Shown in pieces: positions 1 through 12,800 of a stretch of DNA of 64,000 bases (position 1 is the stretch's first letter; each line of letters opens with the position of its first letter). The stretch comes from Cloeon dipterum (Eukaryota > Arthropoda > Insecta > Ephemeroptera > Baetidae): NCBI RefSeq assembly GCF_949628265.1, contig NC_088790.1, forward strand, positions 15,752,545 through 15,816,544. Direction: 5' to 3'. The translations under genes and the position numbers were made by a program. The notes beneath the pieces are model-generated. The model had not been told where the DNA came from and did no database searches. It saw only the letters and a list, made by a program, of their open reading frames with translations.

Positions 1-3000
1 ATTTTTTCTGTGGCGTGATTGCGAGTCATAAAACGGTCATATAGCTGCCGGGGCGGCTTATATTTCATCTCGGCCGTCGCCAGCCAACATCTCGAGTAGA
101 AATGGATTTTTTAAAAGCATCACACGCAGTTTAATTTTCTGTATTTAAATTTTTAAAGCGGGGTTTTTTCCACTATGAAAAAGCGTATATTATAAAAACC
201 AAAAATTTCAATTTTTTAAATGGCTATATCATAATATGTGATTGGAAAAATGATGGGTGTATGGTAATCAGGAAAATAATTTTCAATTCACACTCATAAT
301 TGCCGTTAAAAACAGTCTTTGATTGAACTGTTTTTTAGGTACACACACAGGAAAATAATTTTCCCTCTTTTCTAGATTCTCCGTGATATGTGAAGCAGAT
401 AGAAGTTCAGTCTTTATTGAAATTGCTGGAAGAAATTTTAGGACTTTAGTGTCGCAGTAAGGGTGACCGAATTCCGTCGCCAATAATTTACATTTAGTTT
501 GTTCATTATTTGTTATGTGGTTTTATTTTTTGTTGATAAAGAGTACCTCTATAAATAATTAATTTTCCATTTCCGTCTATTAAACTTTTGGCAACGACAC
601 TTTTTCAAAACTCAGAATATATTATGGAGTAAATTTCTTTTGTTGCTTTGCTGTTTGTTTTTAATAAGGAAATATATGCTTGTATTTATTTGGAAAAATA
701 TAGCTATTCTCTTTTAATCTCTCATCTTTCATCTTCTGTGTCTTGAAGCTTGAGCAAAAATGCACAGTAGGAAGAAAGCAGATATCCGGGAGTATTTAAC
801 GCACACGTCCGTTGATTTGCATTTATATTTTATTTTTACCGTCTGTCCATCTCTTTTCTGGGCTAATGATGTTTTCACTTTCTACGAAATCAACTTCTAC
901 CTTCCTTATCACTTTTTGCCTAAGGTTATATTTGTACCGATGGTGCAAATAGATTTCTAAAATTGAAGCTCTACATTTTATTATTAAGTTACGGTATCCG
1001 CGAGGTAAATAAATAAAAAAATTACGAGATGAAAGGTCTAATAAATCTCTCCTCTTGAAACTAAACTGTGAGTCCGCATTTTATTTCTTTCACTATTCAG
1101 ACATTATTAAAAATAGTTAAAAGATAATCTGCAACAATTTTTTAAATTTCATGAAGAGTAAAAACTCCTTTAGGTGTTTGCTATTGTTTAAAATTGAAAT
1201 CCAATGAGGAAAGGACCGGCGAAATTGCTCCATATTCATTCATATAGCTTCTTTTCAAGTTGGCGCCATCTGAGGGCCAGTTTCACCTGCTCTCTTCTCT
1301 CTGTTCGAGCAGCAATTTACGGCAGGTGCTGCCATTTAATGTGACGTGCAAAACACCGGCACTAGAGATCGAAAAGCTAATTAGCCGAGTGGCTCGCGCA
1401 CATTAAAGGCCTTGACCATGAACGAGGCCAGCGCGAAGATGAAACGGGGAAATTCTCTTTCTTCCTCCCGCTCTTGATATTCCACTTTTTCTCTAATCGA
1501 TGCACGCGTGTGTGTGCACACACACCGTGTTCCTGACAGGGAACTAGAGAATTTTTGCAACGTGATTTGCCCTGTTTGAGCTGAGAGCAAGTTTTCTTCG
1601 GTATTATCATTGCTTCTGCTCTTGCAAAACGATTGCGGTAATAATAATCAGCATTGACTTATAAGCGCGAAAATCCTACTTGTATGTATATACGTTCATG
1701 GGAAAAAGACAAGAATCAATTAAAAAATAACATGTACTTTGAGCTTAGATTTCTTTATTGTTGTTTTCAAGTTGTGCCGAGTTTTCCCAGCACTAATAAG
1801 TGAAGCTTATTATTTTTTCCTTTAGATTTATTGAAATTTGTTCACCACTCGCACTGCATTCCTACTTAGCGGCACAGTTTCTCTTCCAGTGGAAGGATTG
1901 CTACCTCGCAAATGATTTTTAATATTAAGAAATTTAAAATAAACTTAAATTTTTAAGTAGGAGATCCCAAAGGGTAAAATAATTTTGAGAACCTATTCTT
2001 TTTAGAAAGGATGTTCTGCTTCGCTGGTTTGTTTTTCAAATTTGCAATTTATTTAACAAATATAAAAGTAAAAAATTAGTTGAGGCTAACAAAAGACAGT
2101 TTTCAGGCATTCTGTAAATCACTTATGAAAAATATACATTAATAACTTTAGCTCATGATTCTGTTTTTGAGAAGAATAAAAGCTTCTTAAAAAATAGCAA
2201 AAAAACCATTTGAAGTCTTTAAAGCTTCAACCGATTACTTTTCGGAAAAAATAAAAATAAACAGCCTTAAAAATAATGCATCGCGGTTGAATTTATTTAA
2301 ATTTTAGAACAAAAAATGATTCCGCAGAATGTGATTACTTTTCAATAAATTGACGGTGTATTTTTATATCCGCATTGGAACTTGGATGCGGGTACGTTTA
2401 CCTCAAACACGCGGGATCACATGCACTTCCTGCTTGTGGTGCTCTGGCTGCTCTTGTCGCGAGACACACACACACTTTGTTTCTGCTATAGTTTGTAGCA
2501 CCACCTGTGCTGACCTTTATTGAACATCCAGGGAATTATAAACTGCCGCCAACGTGTGCACAGTACACAGAGTAAATAAATTCCTATTCCCATTCTGGCA
2601 ATAGAGTTCATTTAACTCGATTAAGCGCGCTGAGAGCCGACGAACAACGCATTTCCTGCAGATGCGCAAACTTGGATTAATTCTAATTCCCATGCAGGAC
2701 TGTGCTGTTGTCATTATCACGTGCATTTGTAGAATGAGTCATATAACTATTTGGAATACCTGCTTTTTAATTTACTTGCATTAACATTGAATTGTTGTTT
2801 GAAAATACTAAATCTTAAGTAAATTATAATTAATAATTTATTTACGATATCACATTTCAGCATAAGCCTTGTGAACCGTGAATAAATGTCCACTTTGAAT
2901 GTTTTGTTTTCAGCCCGCCAAATTGCGTGTGGCAATTTAATCACGAGCGAAAATTGCAGATTCTCGCAAAGGACGTGGTATGTCGTTTTAAGTGCCCTTT

Positions 3001-3110
3001 GATGTTGGGGTAAAATGGTTTTCGCGGCCAAATTCAGAGCTGTTTATTTACGTCAGTTATCTCAAGGTGGACTGCTGGCGCGCTCAGCTCCTGCTTTACG
3101 ATGTTTCAGT

Positions 3111-3120
3111 TATAAAAGGC
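3111..3120 (+). promoter_or_regulatory. TATA-box-like motif
   Basis: The sequence reads TATAAAAGGC, a close match to the metazoan TATA consensus, and initiator-like TCATTTC lies about 30 bases downstream. No gene is clearly attached. A weak candidate exon at 3473-3565 lies in the right direction. In DNA this AT-rich, TATA-like strings are common; the trailing GGC is what makes this one stand out. Confidence 0.25.
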
Positions 3121-3472
3121 TTTGTGATTTGCAAAAATTCATTTCATTTCCGCATATAATTTTAGGGAAAAAAGAACGTGCATATAATTTGATATGTGCG
3201 CAGTGACGGCTGTAGTTTCTTTTTGCTACCATGGGAAATCTGATATGTTTATAGGCATTGTTTAAGCAAGGGCGAGATTGATATGCAAATTTCTTGGTCT
3301 TTGAAAGAGTTCTCTCTATGGTTAAAATACAAAGGGAAACAATTTATCTTTACCTTAGTTTTTACTTGGAAAACGCACTCAAGCGCGTTTTTTTAATTAA
3401 TGAGAAGCTTTGCTCTGCAAAATAGATGTAATTTTGTCAAGTTTATTTTAAATTATATTTTTGATCGTGCAG

Positions 3473-3565
3473 GAATAAACAGCCTTGTGACCTCAATGAA
3501 GCCACTGCAAAACAAAAGCTCATCAGGCACCCAATGACGCTGCTCTTCTCTTTGAAGAAAGACGG
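3473..3565 (+). other. Candidate internal exon, weak
   Basis: A plausible acceptor (GATCGTGCAG) and a strong donor (GACGG followed by GTAAGT) bound 93 bases. Only one frame is open across them: one leading base, thirty codons, then two trailing bases. The peptide contains RHPMTLLFSLKKDG and matches no family I know. No partner exon of matching phase was found on either side, so this may be chance or a noncoding exon. Confidence 0.2.
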
Positions 3566-6500
3566 GTAAGTTTGTGCGTGAAAATTATTCTGGGAGCATT
3601 TGCTATTTTTAGCCCAACCACTCTCTCAAAAGCGTAGAGTATGCTCATTTGTGTCAACGCAATTAAACATCCAGTATATTATATAGTTAAAACTCCCTTT
3701 TCTATAATGCGGAATTATACAAAGGTAATATATATAATAAATGTGTTTTTAACCGCAATGTGTTGTGCCATGAATAGAGTTATTGAATGATGCATGGGTG
3801 AGTGATATAATTCAAGGTGGTGAGCATTAATAACTAATAAGGCACAATAAATCTAATCTTCGTGGATCTGTACGGAAAAATTGTAACAAATAATTCCTAC
3901 AACATAGCATAAATATTATCTACAAATTTAGAAAGAGCTACAATTTTCTCAGGTTGCATTTCAAATTTGCGAGAAAAAGTTTGCATACTGGTCAAGCAGC
4001 GAGCACGTTCACCCTATTGAAAATCAAGGAACTAATTTAATTCTTTCACCATTGGATAGGTCATGGCGAGAAGAAATTAAATCAAGCGAAAAAATCCCTG
4101 AGAAGTAGACCAAAATCTAAAATTAACGATTACTTATTGGATATTTGCTTATAGCACATTGTAGCAGATGCATTTTTGGTAGATTTCACAAAAATAAACT
4201 CAATGGACCACTTGCCAGAGCTAAAAATGCAAAAGAGGTTTTTAGTTGTGGCCCTGGAAATATCCAGTTTAATTGTACAAGGAATTCAAAAGCCGTTGAA
4301 GCGACCAAAAGTCAATAATAACTTTATATTGCTCAATTAAAATATTTTTACAATCATACTTTTATTGTTATAATTCTTGTGTATTATAAATAGATAAAGC
4401 ATTATTGACGGGTCGTTAAGCTGCCTTGAAAAATAATAATCTTGAAAAATGAGTTCCTGAAGCACATAACCGCGCAAAGTTTATGATTTTGCAAATATAA
4501 TGTAATTGTTTTGTGCTTGAAGGAGCTCTCGTTTCTGGTGTTGAAAATCATTATAGATTGCCGCAGGTGCGTGCGTGTAACGCATATCAACATGTGTGCA
4601 CATAGAGGTGTTTAAATGCAACAACACCTTGACAAAGCAAAATTACTCTTTTAGTGATATTTATTTAATTAGCACTCTTCACTTGCTATGAAACTCAGAA
4701 TTTCATCGCAACAAATAATTGTAACGTTATAGGCTGACATGAAATAAAAATTGGCAAATAAATTTAATTTGACTGACGCACTTTTCATTTGCGAAATTGT
4801 GATCAAATACTTCTCTGATTAATTAATAGTTCACCTAAAAAGGATCTATATCATTCGCAAAAAGATTCTACTCGCAATTGCAAACAAATAAGGCAAGTGT
4901 GGCTCAAAGTGAATAAATTGCAAAAAAGAAGCATTATTTGCTGGACCTGATAGTTTTTTGTTTTCTTTTTTGCTTTCAACAGTCGAATTTCAAGCAATCA
5001 CGCACTGTCAGTTTACAAAGGTAATTAGCGTCGAAAGAAAGCTTTCTCCTCTCCAGTCTCCGCTTGACGGCACCCCGTTAGTTCCGGCGATCTTAATGTT
5101 AGAGTGCGCGCCATCTAACTTTGGATAAATTTTACAGAAAAAGCGCAAAACACGGATGAAAGTTTTCCAAATCACAACTAATGCTTTTTGCTTACGTTTC
5201 TTGGCGCTGTAAGGGTTAAAATAATTTTTAGTCTCTTCTATGTATTCATCAAACTATTTGAAATCAAACCTAAAACTTTTTTCATATTTGAATTTTGCTC
5301 ACAAATTAGTTGGGTTTAAATGAAATATATTTTGCAATGCACGCTTTTATTGTAATTGTGTGAGTGCTGATGGTGATTTGAAGTAATTTAATATTTATTT
5401 GAAAACATAAAATTAGGCACACGGGGGGAATTGAAATTACAAATTTGCTTTGCTCCCTGTGTTTTTCTGCATGGATCTATTACGTGAAATTTCTCTCTTA
5501 CTGGACAGCAGCTGGTTCGGCCTACAAATTTCGGCAGTACAAACAGTACCTTCCTTAAAAAATATAATCTTAAAAATAAAATCTGCAGTGCTATAAGTTG
5601 AATCAGGATTAATATTTACATCCAGATCAAAACACTTAGTCATCTGCTAAATTTATTAATTTTTATAAAAATAGAAATATTAATTAGATCTAAATATTAA
5701 CTATCAAAGGGATAATAGATTAAATATGAGGAAATAACAAAATGACTGGAGGTATACATTTAAAAGAGCAAAAAAACAAGGAAATTATTGTGATTAATTG
5801 GCAGTCAATTATAAGCTAACCATTTTCACATGGAAATTTAAATAACTCAGGAGGAAGGTAAGTAATTCTGCAAATTCAATTATTCTTTGACTATGATAAT
5901 TCTCCGCACCTTCATTTTTAATCGTCATTTTCTGATTGCGACTTAATGAAATTCGCAAAGCCAGGAGTGTTAGTCTGACTAAGAAGTCTAAGAACACGTC
6001 ATGCTCTGCTCTCTGCACTACATCGCAAGTGACTAATAAAAATGCGGGAAACGTCGCTCGTCCCTTTTTTCCTTCGCTTTGCTCTTCTCGATCGAAGGTA
6101 ATTGTGCTGCGATTGAGATGCGCGGTGTCAGCGTGCGCGCGGACAATGAGTTTCTGTGTCTCATTATTATAACGGCACACACTCGTTCCTCGCCGCGGGA
6201 GAGAGACTAGGAAGAAAAAAAAACACAGAAACAGACGACCGTTTTTGCGCGACTCTCGACCGTTTCTGTCACACGTCTTTCTCGTTTGTTTGTAATATAC
6301 ATCCTTCCGAAAAGTGCAAGCACCTTTTCGATGAGTTTTTCCCACAATTTGCAATTCCAGCAGCAACAGACGGTTCGAGGAGACAATGACTTTTGTTAAT
6401 TATCAACTTTCTGCAGGATTTTCACTTTCGAGACATCGAGGAATATATTTTCTATCTGTTGGCCTTTATCTTAAAAATAAATGCAGGCGCTTTGGTCTCT

Positions 6501-9500
6501 GCTTTTGTGACGCGTGATACCCTTTCTTTGAAAACCACGCACCTGGAAATTTCGGCGTCTCGTCTCGTCTATAATGTAGCTCTGAATTCCTCAGAGAAGA
6601 GGGGAAAGAGTCTTTTCCTGTTTTTGTGCGGTGGCCATGAATTTTACGCCGAATTTGTTATCCGAACTGGAGCTAAAACGTATGTGTTGTTCCATCTTAT
6701 TTTTTAGTGATTTGCTTCCTGCACGTTTTAAAACGAGAAGGTTGGGAGTCAACGCATGCTTTCCGCACCTGTTTGGATCACGAAGAGGACTTATTTTCCA
6801 ACTTTTAAATTTTAAACTATTGAGTTAATGTGGGAGTGCAGTTATTCTCTTCAAATTTAATTTTAATTTGAATTGCTTAAAATTAAATGAGGTCAAGCCA
6901 TCGTTGACGAATATTCTATTTTTGGTTCAGCTATTTATGTCATAGAAGAAACACAAATTAACAAAAATATTTCGCAAGACTTAAATCACAGCGAAGCATT
7001 AAAAATTTCCAGACTTGCAGTTGCGACGGAAACAACATAGTGTGCTTTGAATCAGTAAAATTATTATTTGCGCCAGTTGAACACGCACACTCAGATGTGG
7101 TGCTCGTGGTGCTGCTCTTTCTCAATCGTGTGCGTTTAGGTCCTCTTGAACGCGAGCCAAAAAAGTCGTCGCACGAACGGAGAAAAGAAAAATGATGGTG
7201 CGATCACTCCTTTTCCGCCTTTGCAGCTGTGAGCCGACGACTTAAAATGCTGAAAACAAGTGTGTGACAAGGTCAATCTGCATATATACGGAAGGAAGGC
7301 GGTGTAAATAAAAACTGCTGCTCTCGCGCGCGCGAGATGATCAAGGCCGCAATATTTGAGAAAGACGGCTTGCTGTGTCTTTCATCCTCATTCGTAAGTC
7401 GCAATTTCGACCATATTTGGAAGTTCTGCTCGGCCGAAAATTCGCGTCCGACACCAACACCACCCAGCAACTCATTTCCTACTTTTCAGCAAGCGAGGTC
7501 TTTTCTCAAACGTTCGAAAAGGTCTTGATTATAGAGCACGATCAGCTATGTGAAAAAAAAACACATCGATAAATTATTTTGATTTTTTAGTTTGAAATGA
7601 TATTGATCAGTTTTTTGAACAGATAATAAATTGGTAATTTACTGTCGAAGTTATTGAAAAAAATACGCTTTTATTCTAATTTTTTTATTTTAAATATGCC
7701 ACAAAACTAAGTATGCTTTTTGTTTGCATGCAACCTCAAATTGTTGTCAGAGAAATATGATGGTAAAAAATATTGAATGTGTAAAAAATGAAGCAACAAA
7801 GAATGTACAAAAAGCATAGACTTATTGTAATTATGGAATTTTTCATCTTGTGAAAATGGATCTCCTTCTCTCACTTACGCATGTAGCTCCTTTAAATACA
7901 ATTATTGTATTGCTAATAATATCTTGTACCATTAAATATCCATACTTCTACGTTGTATCTTATCCATACCTCAACATACTGAATTAATTATGCTGCTCTA
8001 TGATTACATTCTGCAAGGCATGACTTTGTAACGTTTCTTAAAATTATTTGTCATTTAAAAATGAATATAGTCACTGATATTTTTAATATTTTTCATGGAT
8101 TTTAATTTTATTCAGCCTTCGACCAGTTTTCTTTGAGCATTTATTTAACTAGGTCAACTAGGTAAATATTTGTAGACATCGAAACCTAAAAATAATTATT
8201 GTTTCCGCGCGTTGTTAATGTTACTCTCAACGCCACTTCGTCAAATTCAATCAACCGATTTTTATTTGCTCCTCTACGATTTGCAGCGCTACAAAAATGC
8301 TATATATATTTTGCCTTTTTCGATCACCTCGGTGAGGATCTGAGTCGATGCGAAATAATAGGGTTTCCACCAGAATTATTCTGTTCACGAACTTTCACTC
8401 TCTTTTTGCTGCTGCAACCGCACACGAAACTCACGAAATGCACCACTGCACGCTAACGCGAGGGCTTGTGTTTGATTATAAATTTAATTGAACGACCGCT
8501 CGTCAGCGATCTCCGCACCAACAATTTCACGTGCGCGCCATTCACTTTTGCTACAGCTAACCATGGGAATAACATTCAGTAACTTATTATTTGTTTGGTT
8601 TAAGTTAATTCAGAAAATTGATACCTTCATAGCTTCAAAAATAAATAAACCGTTAATGTTTCGACAAAATCACCGCCTTTTTTAAAGGAGAGGAAAATTT
8701 AATACCTCCTTTCAGACGAATTTAGCTGTAAAAAATCCTAATTATGCCTTGCTATTAAAAGATGGTCACGACTAACTTACTAAAATTTTGGCAAAAGAAA
8801 ATATTCCACGTTTCAACCTAAGTGAGTCTGAAATTATTGTTTTTAACAACTTCCTCATTTTTCAAGAAAATGGAAGAAATAATATCGTTTTGATACAAAG
8901 CCACTTAATAATCAAATGTAAATTTGACAATTTGACGAGCTCCTAGTGTGATAATTTTTTAAATGAATTTGTAAATTATAATTAAATTTGAGATTATAAG
9001 CTTATTGAAATTAACCAATTTAATAATATCAGGTTATATTTAAAAAATATATGATAAAGTGATACTCAAAAGCGTGCATCAGCGCTTTGTGGCGAATAAT
9101 TCTGCAATACAGGAAGTAGGTATATTAATGTGTGCTTTTTCTTATTTACAACCAGTACAATGCTCTTCGAATCAGCAATAATGATTAATGGGATTTTTAA
9201 ACAAATTGCTTCAATCGCAAAAAACCTCATCTTTCATCTCCTCCGCAAAATCAGATTAAAAGGGAAATCCATCACAATTTGCGCTGAACTTTTTTGCGTT
9301 GCACATTAGCGAAAGAGTCAGAGTCTCGTGGAGGCCACTCGCGGTCTTCGCACCAATGCTCTACACCAACCAAATAAAGTAATAAGAATTATTATTATTC
9401 CTCCATTTAATTTCAATTTAAATAACCAAAGAGTAACATTCTCGTTTATTTAAATTTATAATGGATAAATTCTTAAAAATCCTCATTAAAAAGTTCAAAA

Positions 9501-9812
9501 TATTACAATTTCACGGATAGTAAATAATTTTGCAAGGTTGGCACCTCTGCACAACGGAGTGAGCCGCGGTCTCTGTGCGGGTTGCGAGCTGGTTGCGAGT
9601 GCCAGCTTCTGCATTCCAACATGGACGTCTGAGCCAGTCGGTGGGTGCCCGGTGGAGCGAAATCAGACCGAGTCAAGTGCAGTAACAGCCCTTGAAGGTG
9701 GTTTTCGCGCCCCGGACGCGACCCTTTGTCACCTGAATCAGGTGCAAGACGAAAGGTTCGGTCCGTGACGGTTTGTGGATTTTTCGCGAGAACAGCTTCG
9801 ATCATTGTTTTG

Positions 9813-12800
9813 ATGAAGCGCTGCTCGTCGCTCAATAAGTTGTTCAGCTACAAACAGTCGCCGGGCAAACTGAAAATGTGGATCGCCAGCAAGGTGGACC
9901 TTTCGGCCCAAATGGAGTCGGTGTTCAACGAGCTGCACGCCGAGTGTCGACACAACGCGCCCGGTTCGCGCCTCAGCATCAACATCAGGACCAAGTTGGA
10001 GCGATTTCCGCGCGCCTACCGAAAGGTAACTGACCCTGGCCCAGACCTCTCTGCCATCACTTACTTCCTACATTTTGCCGTTGATTTTTCTCTCTAACAT
10101 TGAGTTAGTTTATCTAAAAACGATTTTTTTTGCAAATATATTTAAAATATTTCGCATAAATTTATTTCAACATCAACATTTTGTTCATAGGATGAAACTT
10201 GAGAATGAGATGATTTTTGGACCAAAAATTTAAAATAAATACTAGTAAAAAGTGGAAGAAAAGCCAAGTTTTAAATTAAAAAATACAATTTAATTCTTGC
10301 CAAAATTACACCAAATTTGACCAGAAATAAAATATGTACCCGTCATTTTATATTTCGTTAAAATTCAACATCATTATTGGAAGGTTAAGTATGTATTGTG
10401 TTTTTTGTAGGAGATCTTAAACGAAAACTAAATATCATCATTAGTTAAGGTGCTGGCATTAAAATAAAAAAATATTAATTTTTCGGTATAATCCGCTGCT
10501 TGCAAGATATGTTCAAAAACATATGAAATTTTCCAGATTTACTCATTTATAATTTCGCTTTTTGGTTTGTGTTGCTTATATTATGTGAATGTTTTCCTTG
10601 TTAAGTACGAGTAAATTCAATTTAATAAAAAATAAAATTTATTTCTTTTTTAAATTAAAAAAACAATTTCTTGTTAAATATTTTATATTCAAGAGAATGA
10701 AACTTCTGTAGTCAGAAAAATCTATTGAAACCATTTTTCTGTGTTAACCTGTTCAAGTCTGAGCTTTGCTTTTTTTTGGTCAAAATTGCTCATAATGAAA
10801 TTTTTCTATCAGGGAAGGAAAAAATAGACTAGAAAGCATAATTTATCCACTTCCATTTTTTTAAATTTGCTGAAAGGCATTAATATTGTCTCTATTGGAA
10901 AAGAATCAGATCACTTATCTTACCACATTTAATGTCATTTTCTGTATCAGCTGTTTGACAATTCAGGTAGAATTTTTATATTGAAATAGTTCCTGTCAAA
11001 CACTTGATTTTTAATCTACAGATTATTATTTTCGTTTTATTTGCAAGCATCGTCTTTGAACTTGTACAGAAATAATATAAATTTTTCAATAAAGATAAAA
11101 GTTAGTCATTTAAAGGCCCATAAAATAATTTCTTCCCGAACTCGCAATAATTTCATAATACACACGTAAACGAAATAACCTGTTGTAAATTATATCTTTC
11201 AGAGATGTCCTTCCTACTATCACCAGAATTAAATAAATATAAACAGAAAACGTCTAACTAGCCGTAGTAAAACGGATGACTTGCTCAATCATAATCTGTT
11301 ATCACTTAGCAAACAATCGGAAATCCACTAACTCGTTGTCCATCGTCGCGGTGCTCGTTAGATACGCGATTTCCTAGATTCCGCTGGCGATTTGCATTGA
11401 TAGCGCAGCAACCTTGGCACTTCTCCGCACTGTAATAACGCATTCATGCGACAGCTCGGAATCCGCGTTGCATAAAGCTGAAATTATGTCAAGTCGACGA
11501 AACCAACCTCCCTTTCTTTGAATTATTGCAAAAGCGGCCCTAACGTGCTATTACCTTTTTGCCACTGTCTTTAGATAACGTGCTCACTTGCTAAATTTCT
11601 ACTCTGATAACGCGATTTTTAGCAGCTTTCTATTTTTTTTGCTGGAAGAATCGCACCCTGCGGACCTTAACAAAAACATTGCTAGAAAATTGTGCTAATT
11701 TGTATATTTCAAACTTAAGCTTTAAATTACGCTTTTTATCTTGTATTTCTTGCTGTTTGCACTTCCACTACAGTTTATTTTAAAATGGTTAGTATAATTA
11801 TTTATATTGAAATTTCAATTCTATTTGCTAAAGAATTTATGGAATGAAGATTAAACCGGCGCGCAGAATCATTTTTACAATTGTATACAACATTTTGAAT
11901 AATCTAAATTTGGAAAAGCCATAATTCCGGTTGGTCTGACATTTTTCTCTAGCTTAAGACACGATTGATTTTGTAATATTGAAACATTTTGAAATGTTTC
12001 TCATAATCTGATTCTTCAAATGTCATGAAAAAGTTAAAAGTAAAACAATCTAGTTTAATAGTTCTGGTCTTAAGCTATAGATATTAAATGTTATGTCTAT
12101 TTTGAACACCTCACACATCCACTTATTCAAAAGAAAAATACATCATGTGATGGTGCAGTCCATTCTGAACGAAACGTGATCATGCACGTCAGTATCTTCT
12201 AATTTTATTGTTTTTCAGTTGTTGCTTTTCAACCAAAAGCAACTTCCTCACTCTAATAAGATAAATATATATGTATCTTATCACTTTAATTGAGTAAAAA
12301 TACTGGCGATGAGGCAAGAGTGTGACATTTTTACACGCCTCTCAATCTCAATCGTCGCATAGCCTTGGATTTTTCTATTTGACTAGTTGCACGCTACTTT
12401 TAATTACCCATCCGTCATGCAGCCTTTTTATTTGCGGTTTGTGCAATGTCATTTTTTCATGTTGCAACTCAGCTTCTGGTCTTACGTAATTGAATTGAGC
12501 TGCACTGAGACTGAGTAAGCGATAAGGCGTGATTTGTTATTTTTGATCCTAAACCGAGCGTGTTTCGACGAATTATTTTTATTTTTTATTCACGATATTT
12601 CTCAATACAGGATATACAATGTTTAAAGAAGAAAAATTCGTCACGCACTTTCCTGAAGCAGAAAGCGGAAGTGACAGAAATAAATTGTCACTAATCTGCT
12701 AAAAGTTATGTTTGCTTGCTACCATTTTAACATCCTGATTACAGGACTTGAGAAATAAGTGGGACAGCTAACTGCCTAAGAGGAAAAGTAAAAAGTGAAT

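Larger units (their letters stand above)
1..9812. other. AT-rich stretch without a supported gene
   Basis: I see no recognisable protein or RNA gene across this stretch. Most of it is AT-rich spacer with scattered short open frames, none resembling a known protein. More GC-rich, CpG-containing islands occur near 1.2-1.6 kb, 5.9-6.4 kb and 7.1-7.5 kb, and just upstream of the Fem-1 start at 9.3-9.8 kb. The last probably holds the Fem-1 5' UTR and promoter. A TATA-like motif and one weak candidate exon at 3.1-3.6 kb are listed separately. The stretch could also contain introns or 5' exons of genes lying outside the window; that cannot be settled from sequence alone. Confidence 0.6.

Noticed and set aside
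5809-6366. Minus-strand open frame of about 185 codons
   Set aside because: It opens with TTG and has no early ATG. Other frames on both strands are also fairly open here because the block is CpG-rich. There is no family resemblance.
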